From: Fen-1273 sp963748405
GTDB taxonomy: Bacteria > Bacteroidota > Ignavibacteria > UBA10030 > UBA6906
Assembly: GCA_963748405.1 (NCBI GenBank)
Contig: CAVVIT010000005.1
Span: 558,001-622,000, forward strand
DNA length: 64,000 nucleotides
Direction of reading: 5' to 3'
The notes under the pieces are model-generated. The model searched no databases. It saw nothing but the letters and a program-made list of their open reading frames with translations, and had not been told where the DNA came from. Below, one piece after another: positions 8,631 through 17,245 of this stretch (positions are counted from its first letter, which is position 1; each line of letters begins with the position of its first letter). Made by a program: the position numbers and the translations under genes.

Positions 8631-10573
8631 CACGACCACCACTGAACGTTCTCCTCCTGGCCGCCGCGCTCGCCCCGGGCTGCGCCGGTACGGGAAGCTC
8701 TTCTCTTCTGTGGGAGGACACGGGGGGCCCCTTTGCGCAGAACATCAGCGCGGTCCTCCCCGACGGCAGGATTGCCGGGACGGTCTACGCATCCCTGGCG
8801 GGGGGCGACATCGCGGTCTCCACGTCGGACGGGCGGACATGGGGGCGCGCGGGAAAGATACCGGGAGGACCCCAGGTCCACCGGCTGGCCCAGGACCCTG
8901 ACAATCCCGACCGGCTCTTCGCCGCGACGGACGCAGGAGCATTCCTGTCGGCCAACAGGGGAGGATCGTGGACTCCGCTCCACGCCGGACCCGCGGGCAC
9001 GGGAGTGCGCGTCATCGTCATCGACCCCTGGTCGCCCTCCACACTCTACGCGGGGACGGGAGGGAAAGGGCTGTACAAATCCACGGACGGCGGCTCGTCG
9101 TGGGACGAAATCAACGCCGCAGCGGACCTCCTCCTCTCCGGGTCGGACGTGTACGACATCGGCATCGATCTTTCAAAGCCCGACATGGTCTACGCCGCCC
9201 TCTCCCCCTACGGCATCGTCGTCTCGACGAACGGAGGAAGCGACTGGCGGGGACTCACGCCCGGGATGTCCGGGTCGGGAACCCGGGCCACACGGCTTCT
9301 CCTCAGGAAGGACGCACGCGGGTCGCTCATGTACGGGACCACGTCGGGAAGCATCATGCGGACGACAAACGGCGGAGAGTCATGGAGCCCGTCCCGCACG
9401 GGGAAGGAATTCGACGGAATACTCTCGCTCACCCCGCTGCCGGGGAGACCCGACGGAGTCATCGCGGGGACGGAGCGGGGGCTGATCATCTCGTCGGATT
9501 TCGGTGCACGGTGGGGACCTCCTGCCGGGGATCTTCCCTCCGTCCCGGTCCGCGCCGCCGTCGCCGGTGCGGGGTCTCAACCGACGATATTTGCGTACGG
9601 CAACGGGATGGGTCTCCGTGCCTCCGACGACAACGGCGCTTCGTGGCGGCCGGCGGACATGAAATTCGCCGGCTCGACCGTCGGCGTGCTCGTGAGCAAT
9701 GCGGCGGGGGACCGTGTCTTCGCAGGCACGGGGGGCGTGTGCATGCCGTACACGGAGGGCCCCTCAGGCGGCTGGGCCGATGCCGGGCCGGGGATCACCG
9801 GCGGGAACGTACGCTCCCTCTCCGTCGATCCCGGAGTCAGCGGCCTCCTCTACGCGACGACTGCGGCGGGGGTGTTCCTGTCGACGGACGACGGCGCTTC
9901 GTGGCAGGCCGGCTCCCGCTCGCTCGAGATATCTCCTTTCCTGTTCGAGGCACACCCGTCGATCACCACGCGCATGTTCATGGCGGGTGACGAGGGATTG
10001 TTCGTCTCGACCGACCGCGGCAGGACGTGGATTCAGTCCAGGCCTCTGGGCAACCGGTGGCACGTCCATGCGCTCACATTTTCCCCCTCCAACGCCGGCA
10101 CGATCATCGGCGCCACCTCCAACAGCGGGGTCATCCTCTCGCGCGACGGGGGCTTCACGTGGGAACAGGCGCGCTACGGGATCGCGGGGGACAGCGTCGC
10201 GCTCGTCGCGCTTGACGACGCCGACCCGGACATCTATTATGCCTATATGCCCGGCGGGGAGTGTTTCCGTTCGCTCAACAAGGGGCTGGAATGGAACCGG
10301 TACAGCCCTCCCTGGAAACGTCCGTCCGGCGTCCTTCTCGCCACCGATCCCCGCGCGCCCAACAGCATCGTCGCGCTCGTCGACAACCGGCAGGTGTATT
10401 ATTCCCCGTCCGGGGGAGGAACCTGGTTCAGGATATTCAGCGCGGACCTGCGCGCTGAAGCGACGTCACTCTGCTGGAATTCCTCGACAAAGATGCTGTA
10501 CGCCGGCGCCCGCGACAGGGGGGTCCAGAAGGTTTCCCTGGGCGGGAGAATCCGCGAGATCCTCGGGGAATAG
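8627..10573 (+). CDS. Asp-box (BNR/sortilin-like) beta-propeller lipoprotein
   Basis: The start is the ATG overlapping the previous stop. The N-terminus (RPPLNVLLLAAALAPGCAG) is a lipoprotein signal with cysteine at about residue 19, so the protein is exported and lipid-anchored. The 648 residues contain about twelve Asp-box repeats of the form S-x-D-x-G-x-x-W, for example KSTDGGSSW, RTTNGGESW, LSTDDGASW and VSTDRGRTW, spaced 40-60 residues apart. This predicts one or two beta-propellers of the Vps10/BNR or Ycf48 kind. These domains bind ligands or act as assembly scaffolds. Its place inside a cytoplasmic catabolic array is odd. Confidence 0.85.
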   Translation: MTRPPLNVLLLAAALAPGCAGTGSSSLLWEDTGGPFAQNISAVLPDGRIAGTVYASLAGGDIAVSTSDGRTWGRAGKIPGGPQVHRLAQDPDNPDRLFAATDAGAFLSANRGGSWTPLHAGPAGTGVRVIVIDPWSPSTLYAGTGGKGLYKSTDGGSSWDEINAAADLLLSGSDVYDIGIDLSKPDMVYAALSPYGIVVSTNGGSDWRGLTPGMSGSGTRATRLLLRKDARGSLMYGTTSGSIMRTTNGGESWSPSRTGKEFDGILSLTPLPGRPDGVIAGTERGLIISSDFGARWGPPAGDLPSVPVRAAVAGAGSQPTIFAYGNGMGLRASDDNGASWRPADMKFAGSTVGVLVSNAAGDRVFAGTGGVCMPYTEGPSGGWADAGPGITGGNVRSLSVDPGVSGLLYATTAAGVFLSTDDGASWQAGSRSLEISPFLFEAHPSITTRMFMAGDEGLFVSTDRGRTWIQSRPLGNRWHVHALTFSPSNAGTIIGATSNSGVILSRDGGFTWEQARYGIAGDSVALVALDDADPDIYYAYMPGGECFRSLNKGLEWNRYSPPWKRPSGVLLATDPRAPNSIVALVDNRQVYYSPSGGGTWFRIFSADLRAEATSLCWNSSTKMLYAGARDRGVQKVSLGGRIREILGE

Positions 10574-10625
10574 CCCGCAGCACACGCAGTTCCCCCCGAC
10601 TCACTCCTCAGCCGAAAGGTGATCC

Positions 10626-11398
10626 ATGACATCCGACACCGTCACCGTCACCCGGGAGCAGGGATACGCTCTCATACAGCTCAACCGCCCCGACGTGCTG
10701 AACGCACTCTCCGCGTCTCTGATGACGGACCTGGTGGCGGCGCTCGAAGAGGCGGACGCCGACGACGCGGTGCGGTGCACGATACTGACGGGAAACGAAC
10801 GGGCGTTCGCCGCCGGCGCCGACATCAAGGAAATGGCGGACGCGTCCGTGACCGAGATGCTCTCTCGGGACCAGTTCGCCCGGTGGGAACGGATACGGAG
10901 GATCGCAAAGCCGGTCATCGCCGCCGTCGGGGGATTCGCCCTGGGGGGCGGCTGCGAGCTCGCCATGGCGTGCGACATGATCATCGCCTCCGAGACCGCC
11001 AGGTTCGGCCAGCCGGAGATCACCATCGGCGTGATGCCGGGGGCCGGAGGGACGCAGCGGCTGACGCGCGCGGTGGGAAAGGCCAAGGCGATGGAAATGG
11101 TCCTCACGGGAAGGATGATCACGGCCGAGGAGGCGCTCCGGTGGGGCCTGATCAACAAGGTCGTCCCGGCGGAGTCGCTCCTGGGGGAGGCCCGGGCCTG
11201 GGCCGCCGGGATCGCCGCCTCCCCCCTCTCGCCATCCGGCTTGCGAAGGAAGCGGTCCTCAAGTCCTTCGATACGACGATCGAGGGGGGACTGGCGTTCG
11301 AACGGAAGAACTTCTACCTCCTTTTTTCCAGCGAGGACCAGAAGGAGGGGATGCGGGCGTTCCTGGAGAAACGGAGGCCACAGTGGAAAGGACGGTGA
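10626..11398 (+). pseudogene. Enoyl-CoA hydratase (PaaF-like), frameshifted near the 3' end
   Basis: The first about 200 residues are a textbook enoyl-CoA hydratase: FAAGADIKEM (61-70), GGFALGGGCELAMACD with E111, and FGQPEITIGVMPGAGGTQRL with E131, the two catalytic glutamates. After AAGIAAS the frame breaks inside six C residues (11221-11226). The expected ending (LAIRLAKEAVLKSFD through RAFLEKRRPQWKGR) continues in the next frame to 11398. One extra C would restore about 257 residues. Unrepaired, the protein runs out of frame to 11423. A sequencing or assembly error in the homopolymer is as likely as a real mutation. It would hydrate trans-2-enoyl-CoA in beta-oxidation. Confidence 0.85.
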
Positions 11399-12195
11399 CG
11401 GAGGGGGCGCACGGGGTGTATGAATCACTCCTGTCCCGCCGGGACGGCGGCGTCCTCGTGCTCACGCTTAACAGGGAAAAAAGCTACAACGCGTTCAACG
11501 AGACGATGAAGAAAGAGCTCCTGGAGGCCCTCCGGGACGCGTCGCGGGAGCGGACCGTCCGGTGCATCGTGCTGCGGGGGGCGGGGGAAAAGGCGTTCTG
11601 CTCCGGGCAGGACCTGAAGGAGCACCGCGGAACGGGGAGGTCGCTCCGGGAGTCGCTGGAGCATTCGTACAACCCCCTGATCCGGCGCATGCGTGCAATC
11701 GAGAAGCCGATCATCGGTATGATCAACGGCGTGGCGGCGGGCGCGGGCTGCAGCGTCGCACTCGCCTGCGACATGCGCATCATGTCCTCGCGCGCCGTCC
11801 TCATCGAGGTCTTCGCACGGATCGGCCTCGTCCCGGACTCCGGATCGCACTGGTTCCTGCCGCGGCTCGCCGGCATGGCGCGCGCATTCGAATACGCCGC
11901 GACCGCACGTGACATCCCCGCGGAGGAAGCCGGACGGGTCGGGCTCGTCAACAGGGTCGTCCCGCCGGAACAGCTCGAGGCGGTCACCATGGAGCTCGCG
12001 CATTCGCTGGCCGCAGGCCCGACCAAGACCATCGGGCTGATCAAACGTACGCTCAACAAAGCCCTGGTCACCGACCTGGATGCGCTCCTGGACTACGAAG
12101 CGGCGATCCAGGAGATCGCCTCGCAGACGGACGATCATCGCGAAGGGATCGCGGCGTTCCTTGAAAAACGGAAGCCGGCGTTCGCCGGGTCGTAA
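11383..12195 (+). CDS. paaG: PaaG-like enoyl-CoA isomerase/hydratase
   Basis: The 270-residue crotonase-family protein starts at a GTG 5 bases after GGAGG, overlapping the restored end of the preceding gene. It has AFCSGQDLKE (71-80) and NGVAAGAGCSVALACD (115-130). At the active-site loop it has IGLVPDSG with D152 followed by WFLPRL. Loss of both hydratase glutamates with an aspartate in the VPDSG loop is typical of PaaG, which isomerises ring-1,2-epoxyphenylacetyl-CoA to the oxepin and also shifts enoyl double bonds. It lies upstream of a PaaA-like gene, which supports an epoxide or oxepin route, though the substrate need not be phenylacetate. Confidence 0.8.
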   Translation: MERTVTEGAHGVYESLLSRRDGGVLVLTLNREKSYNAFNETMKKELLEALRDASRERTVRCIVLRGAGEKAFCSGQDLKEHRGTGRSLRESLEHSYNPLIRRMRAIEKPIIGMINGVAAGAGCSVALACDMRIMSSRAVLIEVFARIGLVPDSGSHWFLPRLAGMARAFEYAATARDIPAEEAGRVGLVNRVVPPEQLEAVTMELAHSLAAGPTKTIGLIKRTLNKALVTDLDALLDYEAAIQEIASQTDDHREGIAAFLEKRKPAFAGS

Positions 12196-12278
12196 GGAAC
12201 GCCGGTTGATTCTCGGTCATTTTCTTTCTATCATTTTTACGGAAACGGGATTCGTTCATTTCAATACGAGGAGAGCGC

Positions 12279-13124
12279 ATGCAGACACCCGTGCGTGCCA
12301 CGCGTCCCGCCGCCGAGCGCGAAGCGGCGATGCAGGCCAGGCTGTCCCGGAAGGAATCGATCGAACACGTCGACGAGATGAGCGACGAGTACTTCGAACT
12401 CCTCACCAACCTGATGACCCAGCAGGCCGATTCGGAACTCGCGGGAGGATTCGGCTACGTCCCCTGGATCATGAGAGCCCCGACGACCGAGGAAAAGCTC
12501 GTCGTCTCCCAGATCGTCAGGGACGAGGTGAGACACGGGAGGGCCATGTACCGGCTCCTCGAGGACATCGGCGTCCCGGTCGACGACTACGTCGAACAGT
12601 TTGATTTCACGTACCGGGTGGAAGGACAGACGGATCTCGGGGCGACCCGGGCGGGGACGGACAAACGGGTCAACATCTTTTACTACCCGATCGACTCCTG
12701 GCCGGACTTCGTGATGTTCAACTTCCTCATGGACCGGGGCGCCGGTCACCAGCTCGAAGACGTCAAACACTCCTCCTACGGCCCCTGGCGCCGGGAGATC
12801 GACAGGATATTCAAGGAAGAACAGACGCACATCGCCCACGGCGATTACTGGGTGAAGCGCCTGGCGCTCGGCAGCGGAACGCGCGGGGAAATCCAGTCGG
12901 CGCTCGAACGGTGGTGGCCCCGGGTCATGGCGATATTCGGGAGGCCGGGATCCAGGAAAAACGCGCGCTACCGCGCGCTCTCGCTCAAAATCAGGGACAA
13001 CCACCAGGTGCGGCTGGATTTCGAGAAAGAGGTCAGGGAAAAGGCGGAACAGTGGGGGCTGGTGATCCCCCGCTGGACGCCGGACTGGGAAAAAATTCCC
13101 GACGACGCGGTGATTTCCGGATAG
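12279..13124 (+). CDS. PaaA-like diiron (ferritin-like) oxygenase subunit, orphan
   Basis: The 281-residue protein starts at an ATG after GAGGAGAGC. It aligns by eye with PaaA, the catalytic subunit of phenylacetyl-CoA 1,2-epoxidase: IMRAPTTEEK, then VRDEVRHG (E83, H86), then HSSYGPW and FKEEQTHIAHGDYW (E181, H184), with E53 as a further ligand candidate. This gives the two ExxH motifs of a carboxylate-bridged diiron site. PaaA normally works with PaaC, PaaB and the reductase PaaE; none is in the window. It sits between PaaG-like and PaaH-like genes, so oxidation of an acyl-CoA ring is the likely role. BoxB-type enzymes are much longer. Confidence 0.82.
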   Translation: MQTPVRATRPAAEREAAMQARLSRKESIEHVDEMSDEYFELLTNLMTQQADSELAGGFGYVPWIMRAPTTEEKLVVSQIVRDEVRHGRAMYRLLEDIGVPVDDYVEQFDFTYRVEGQTDLGATRAGTDKRVNIFYYPIDSWPDFVMFNFLMDRGAGHQLEDVKHSSYGPWRREIDRIFKEEQTHIAHGDYWVKRLALGSGTRGEIQSALERWWPRVMAIFGRPGSRKNARYRALSLKIRDNHQVRLDFEKEVREKAEQWGLVIPRWTPDWEKIPDDAVISG

Positions 13125-13131
13125 CGTGCAC

Positions 13132-13983
13132 ATGAGACGAACCGTCGGCATCATCGGTGCAGGGACGATGGGGGGCGGGATCGCCCAGGCGGCGGCGCTG
13201 TCGGGGTTCGAGGTCGTTCTTCATGACGTCTCCGCCGCGGCGCTCAATGCGTGCATGGAGCGCATCAAGGGGGACCTTCGCAGGTCGATGCAGAAGGGGA
13301 AAGTGACCGCATCGGAAGCGACCGATGCGCTGACGCACATACGCCCGAGGGGGGCATTCAACGACCTGGGCGCGGCGGACATCGTGATCGAGGCGGCCGT
13401 CGAAGATCTCGCCGTCAAGCGGGAGATTTTCCACGCCCTCGACAGGATCGTCGGACCCCGCGCCGTGCTCGCAACAAACACTTCTTCGCTTTCCATCACA
13501 TCGATCGGCTCGCTGACCAAGACGCCCGAATCCGTGGTCGGGATGCACTTCTTCAATCCCCCCGTCCAGATGAAGCTCGTCGAGATCGTCAGAGGAAGCC
13601 GGACATCCGAGGAGACCGTGCGCACGGTCCACGAGGCGGCGCTTGCCATGGGAAAGACCCCCGTCTTCTGTCAGGACACGCCGGGATTCATCGTCAACAG
13701 AATTGCGCGGCCGTTCTACGGCGAGGCCCTGCGCGTCCTCGGTGAAGGGACGGCGAGCGCGGAACAGATCGACCGGATCGCCCGGATCTCGGGCGGATTC
13801 AGGATGGGACCGTTCGAGCTCATGGACCTGATCGGGATCGACATCAATTTCGCCGTCACGCAGTCCGTCTACGAGCAGTCGTTCCACGAGCCGCGGTTCC
13901 GTCCCCACCCGATTCAACGCCGCATGGTGGAGGCCGGAACGCTCGGGAGGAAAACCGGCAGGGGGTTTTATCCCTATGAGTAA
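13132..13983 (+). CDS. paaH: 3-hydroxyacyl-CoA (3-hydroxybutyryl-CoA) dehydrogenase
   Basis: The 283-residue protein has the N-terminal Rossmann motif VGIIGAGTMGGGIAQ (GxGxxG at 9-14), ATNTSSLSIT, and the catalytic region VVGMHFFNPPVQMKLVEIV with H139. The C-terminal domain includes DTPGFIVNRIARPFYGEA and GPFELMDLIGID. It oxidises L-3-hydroxyacyl-CoA to 3-oxoacyl-CoA with NAD+. The ATG at 13132 is preferred to an upstream in-frame GTG (13126). The gene overlaps the next by 8 bases. PaaH is assigned from context; Hbd or FadB-like activity would look the same. Confidence 0.9.
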   Translation: MRRTVGIIGAGTMGGGIAQAAALSGFEVVLHDVSAAALNACMERIKGDLRRSMQKGKVTASEATDALTHIRPRGAFNDLGAADIVIEAAVEDLAVKREIFHALDRIVGPRAVLATNTSSLSITSIGSLTKTPESVVGMHFFNPPVQMKLVEIVRGSRTSEETVRTVHEAALAMGKTPVFCQDTPGFIVNRIARPFYGEALRVLGEGTASAEQIDRIARISGGFRMGPFELMDLIGIDINFAVTQSVYEQSFHEPRFRPHPIQRRMVEAGTLGRKTGRGFYPYE

Positions 13984-14740
13984 GGCCCTCGAACGAACGC
14001 GCGTGTTCATCACCGGAGAATCGCCCCTGGTCGAGGAGTATGCGTCGGCATGCATCGCGGCGGGCATGGAGGTGACGGCGGCATTCGCCCCGGGTTCCGC
14101 GGGGAAGGTCCCGCAGGGGGTCCGCCGGAGGGCCCGCCCCGCCGGGACGGACACCGTGGGGATCGAGCTGACGAACAGATCGCGGGAGACCAAGCGGAAG
14201 AACCTCGCCGCCATGGACAGGGCGATTCCCCGTGATTGCCCGATACTTTCCGCTTCGGCCGCGACGACGATCGCCGAACAGTCGGGCTGGGTCGGCGACC
14301 CCGCACGCCTCATCGGCATCGCCGCGCTCCCTTCCTTCCTCGCCGGAGGGATCGTGGAAATCGCCCCCTCCCCTCTTGCAGGAAAACCGATCATCGCGTC
14401 GGCCGGGAAGTTCTTCGCGTCGCTCGGGAAAGAGGTCTCGGTCGTTCAGGATGCCCCCGGGATGGTGATGCCCCGCATCCTCTGCATGATCGTCAACGAG
14501 GCGTACTTCGCACTCGGCGAACGGATCGCCCGGCGGGGAGACATCGATACCGCCATGAAGCTCGGGACCAACTACCCGCTCGGGCCGCTGGAATGGGGGG
14601 CGAAGATCGGCCCGGAGAACGTCGGCGCGGTCCTCGAGGGACTGAGGCGCGACCTCGGCGAAGAGCGCTACCGCACCGCCCCTCTCCTCGCAAGGGAATT
14701 GTGCGGAGGGAACCCGGACGGCCGGAGATCAAGAACATGA
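13976..14740 (+). CDS. Degenerate 3-hydroxyacyl-CoA dehydrogenase paralogue
   Basis: The 254-residue protein overlaps the intact dehydrogenase by 8 bases. Its C-terminal half matches the 3-hydroxyacyl-CoA dehydrogenase C-terminal domain (DAPGMVMPRILCMIVNEA and LGTNYPLGPLEWG). The N-terminal half is Rossmann-like but lacks GxGxxG (it reads RVFITGESPLVEEYASA) and lacks the HFFNP catalytic segment (IGIAALPSFLAGG stands there). It is probably not a stand-alone NAD-dependent dehydrogenase; it may be a heteromeric partner or bind another acyl-CoA. Tight overlap argues for coordinated translation. Confidence 0.75.
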   Translation: MSKALERTRVFITGESPLVEEYASACIAAGMEVTAAFAPGSAGKVPQGVRRRARPAGTDTVGIELTNRSRETKRKNLAAMDRAIPRDCPILSASAATTIAEQSGWVGDPARLIGIAALPSFLAGGIVEIAPSPLAGKPIIASAGKFFASLGKEVSVVQDAPGMVMPRILCMIVNEAYFALGERIARRGDIDTAMKLGTNYPLGPLEWGAKIGPENVGAVLEGLRRDLGEERYRTAPLLARELCGGNPDGRRSRT

Positions 14741-14768
14741 TCGTACAACAACCCGAAGGCATTCAAAC

Positions 14769-15518
14769 GTGACAACAATCCGCATCGCGATGGCCGCATT
14801 CCTGGGGGCCGTCATGTGCGCCTCCGCAGTATCACAGGGGCATCCGCCCGCCGGTTCTCCCGCGCATCAACCGGGAAAAGGGGGGGCGAAACTCGTCGTC
14901 GTCGAAGGGACGACGTTCGATTTCGGGAAGATCTACCGCGGTTCCGTGATGGAACGGACGCTCACGCTGAAAAACGCCGGCACCGACACGCTGGTCATGG
15001 GGACGATCGGCGTCTCGTGCGGCTGCACGGGAGCGATGGTTACCGCGGAGAGGATCCCGCCGGCGGGGACCGGAGCAGTGAAGATCACGTTCAACTCGAA
15101 GAACTTCGCGGGCCCCGTCCACAAGACCGTCACGCTCAACTCCAACGGGGACAGCCTCGGATACACGGTGATCGAGTTTACCGCCCTGGTGATCGATGAG
15201 ATCGGGATCAACCCCCAGTCGATCATCGTCCCCGACGCCGAAGTCCACAAGAAGAGCACGCTCACGGTGGTGGTCACGAACAACGGCATGACCCCGCTCG
15301 CCCTCACGGGATTCCGGACGCAGCTCAAGGGGCTCGTCCTGAATCTCCCCGCGGAGGCGATCCCGCCCGGGGGCACGGGGGAGATCCACGTGGAGTTCAC
15401 ACCGGAAACCCCCTCCCCCATGCTCACCGACGGCGTCTTCGTGACGACCAACAACATGAGGCAGCCGGAAGTGTACCTCCAGATCTACGGAGGCGTCCGG
15501 CAACCCAAATCCCCGTAG
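14769..15518 (+). CDS. DUF1573 exported protein
   Basis: The 249-residue protein begins at a GTG and has a signal peptide (IRIAMAAFLGAVMCASAVSQ). Its first Ig-like module has the DUF1573 pattern: TTFDFGKIYRGS, LKNAGTDTL, then SCGCT (the SCGCT motif is diagnostic). A second related module follows from about residue 140 (NPQSIIVPDAEVHKK, VTNNG, PPGGTGEI). DUF1573/ASH-like proteins are common periplasmic or surface proteins in FCB bacteria with no assigned activity. It lies inside the catabolic array, 28 bases after the degenerate dehydrogenase and 16 before the thiolase. Confidence 0.82.
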   Translation: MTTIRIAMAAFLGAVMCASAVSQGHPPAGSPAHQPGKGGAKLVVVEGTTFDFGKIYRGSVMERTLTLKNAGTDTLVMGTIGVSCGCTGAMVTAERIPPAGTGAVKITFNSKNFAGPVHKTVTLNSNGDSLGYTVIEFTALVIDEIGINPQSIIVPDAEVHKKSTLTVVVTNNGMTPLALTGFRTQLKGLVLNLPAEAIPPGGTGEIHVEFTPETPSPMLTDGVFVTTNNMRQPEVYLQIYGGVRQPKSP

Positions 15519-15534
15519 CCGGGGCGGATGTCCC

Positions 15535-16749
15535 ATGCCTGAGAGCCCCAACGCCGTCATCGTCTGTGCGCGGAGGACCCCCGTCGGCAGGTACGGCGGC
15601 GTGCTCCGCGACGTCCGTCCCGACGATCTCGGCGCCGCGGTCATCGCCGCGCTCGTAGGGTCGACGGGTGTGGAACCTGCGGCGATCGACGACGTCATCT
15701 GGGGGTGTGCAAACCAGGCCGGGGAGGACAACCGCAACGTCGGCAGGATGAGCGGACTCCTCGCCGGGCTCCCGTACACGGTGCCCGGCACCACGGTGAA
15801 CCGCCTGTGCGGCTCGAGCCTGGAAGCAGTCATCCAGGCGGCCCGGGGGATCCGGAGCGGCGACGTGGAAACGGTGATCGCCGGCGGCGTCGAAAGCATG
15901 AGCCGCGCCCCCTATGCACTGGCGAAAAAGCAGCCGGCCGGGACGGGGAACATGACGGCATTCGACACCGCACTCGGCTGGCGGTTTCCGAACCCCCGTA
16001 TGAAAGAACTGTTCCCCCTGGAGAGCATGGGGGAGACCGCGGAGAATGTCGCAGAGAGGTTCGGCATCACGCGGGAGGAACAGGACCTCTTCGCCCTGGA
16101 GAGCCACAGGAAAGCCGTCAGCGCGCAGGCCTCGGGACTCTTCGCCGGCGAGATCGTGCCGGTCGAGATCCCTGGAGGAAAGAAAGAGCCGTCCTTCGTG
16201 AGCGCCGACGAAGGGCCCAGGGCCGACACGTCACTGGAAAAACTCGCCGCCCTCCCCCCCGCGTTCCGCGCCGGCGGAACGGTCACCGCCGGAAATTCGT
16301 CCCCGCTCAATGACGGGGCCTCCGGCGTCCTCGTCATGAGCGAGGCACGGGCACTCCGCACGGGGCTCACTCCCCTGGCGCGCATCGCCGCATCCGCCGT
16401 GGCGGGGGTGGATCCCCGCTACATGGGAATCGGCCCGGTCCCCGCCGCACGCGCGGCGCTCCGGAAGGCCGGGCTGTCGATCGAGGACGTGGGCGCCGTC
16501 GAGCTCAATGAAGCATTCGCCTCCCAGTCCATCGCTGTCGTGCGGGAGCTCGGCGTCCGGTCCGACATTGTGAACGTCCAGGGAGGAGCCATCGCCCTCG
16601 GGCACGCGCTCGGATCGAGCGGGACACGAATTCTGACGACCCTGTTAAACTCCATGCACCGCCGGCGCGTCAAATGGGGAATGGCGGCGATGTGCATAGG
16701 CGTCGGGCAGGGGATCGCCGTCATTCTCGAGAATTACTCAGGTACGTAA
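15535..16749 (+). CDS. Acetyl-CoA acyltransferase (thiolase)
   Basis: The 404-residue thiolase has all three active-site blocks: NRLCGSSLEAV with acyl-accepting C92, GGAIALGHALGSSGTR with H357, and MCIGVGQG with C387. The opening VIVCARRTPVGRYGG is typical of the PcaF/PaaJ/FadA group. It cleaves 3-oxoacyl-CoA with CoA to release acetyl-CoA, the step after the neighbouring dehydrogenase. Together with the upstream enzymes it completes hydratase, dehydrogenase and thiolase activities in one transcription unit. PaaJ or PcaF specificity cannot be set from sequence alone. Confidence 0.92.
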   Translation: MPESPNAVIVCARRTPVGRYGGVLRDVRPDDLGAAVIAALVGSTGVEPAAIDDVIWGCANQAGEDNRNVGRMSGLLAGLPYTVPGTTVNRLCGSSLEAVIQAARGIRSGDVETVIAGGVESMSRAPYALAKKQPAGTGNMTAFDTALGWRFPNPRMKELFPLESMGETAENVAERFGITREEQDLFALESHRKAVSAQASGLFAGEIVPVEIPGGKKEPSFVSADEGPRADTSLEKLAALPPAFRAGGTVTAGNSSPLNDGASGVLVMSEARALRTGLTPLARIAASAVAGVDPRYMGIGPVPAARAALRKAGLSIEDVGAVELNEAFASQSIAVVRELGVRSDIVNVQGGAIALGHALGSSGTRILTTLLNSMHRRRVKWGMAAMCIGVGQGIAVILENYSGT

Positions 16750-16779
16750 CGATTGTCACCCGACACGACGCCTCCCGCA

Positions 16780-17175
16780 ATGTCCGACCCCGCCGATACC
16801 GTCCTCGCTTTCATCCAGGCCATCAACCGTCACGAAATCGCGACGCTGACAAACCTCATGACGCCGGACCACGAGTTCGTCGATTCGCTCGGCGCCCGCG
16901 AAACCGGCAGGGACAGGATGCGCCAGGCATGGATCGCGTATTTCTTCATGATCCCCGATTACACGATCGAGGTCTCCGGTGTCTTCTCCAGGGGGACGAG
17001 CGTCGTCCTCACGGGCAGGGCCTCGGGCACCGTGGCGGTCCGGGGGGACCTCCCCCCGGCCAACAGGTGGGAGATGCCGGTGGCCGTCCTTGCGGAAGTC
17101 CGCGAAGGGTCCGTTTCACGCTGGCAGGTGTTCGCCGACAACGATCCCGTCCGGCAGATACTCAACCGGAAGTGA
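16780..17175 (+). CDS. SnoaL-like / NTF2-fold protein
   Basis: The 131-residue cone-barrel protein starts at the ATG of MSDPADTVLAFIQAINRHE. Features of the SnoaL family are the LMTPDHEFVDSLG strand, GRDRMRQAWIAYFFMIPDY, and a final RWQVFADNDPVRQIL. Family members include polyketide cyclases, ketosteroid isomerase-like enzymes and many small-molecule binding proteins. An upstream in-frame TTG at 16753 is less likely. It follows the thiolase by about 30 bases and precedes the efflux adaptor by 70. Isomerase or ligand-binding work in the pathway is possible but not shown. Confidence 0.72.
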   Translation: MSDPADTVLAFIQAINRHEIATLTNLMTPDHEFVDSLGARETGRDRMRQAWIAYFFMIPDYTIEVSGVFSRGTSVVLTGRASGTVAVRGDLPPANRWEMPVAVLAEVREGSVSRWQVFADNDPVRQILNRK

Positions 17176-17245
17176 GATTCGCGGCCATGCGTGCTCCCGT
17201 CCGGCATTTGTTCAGCTCATCCATACCCGACACAGAGAATACCCC

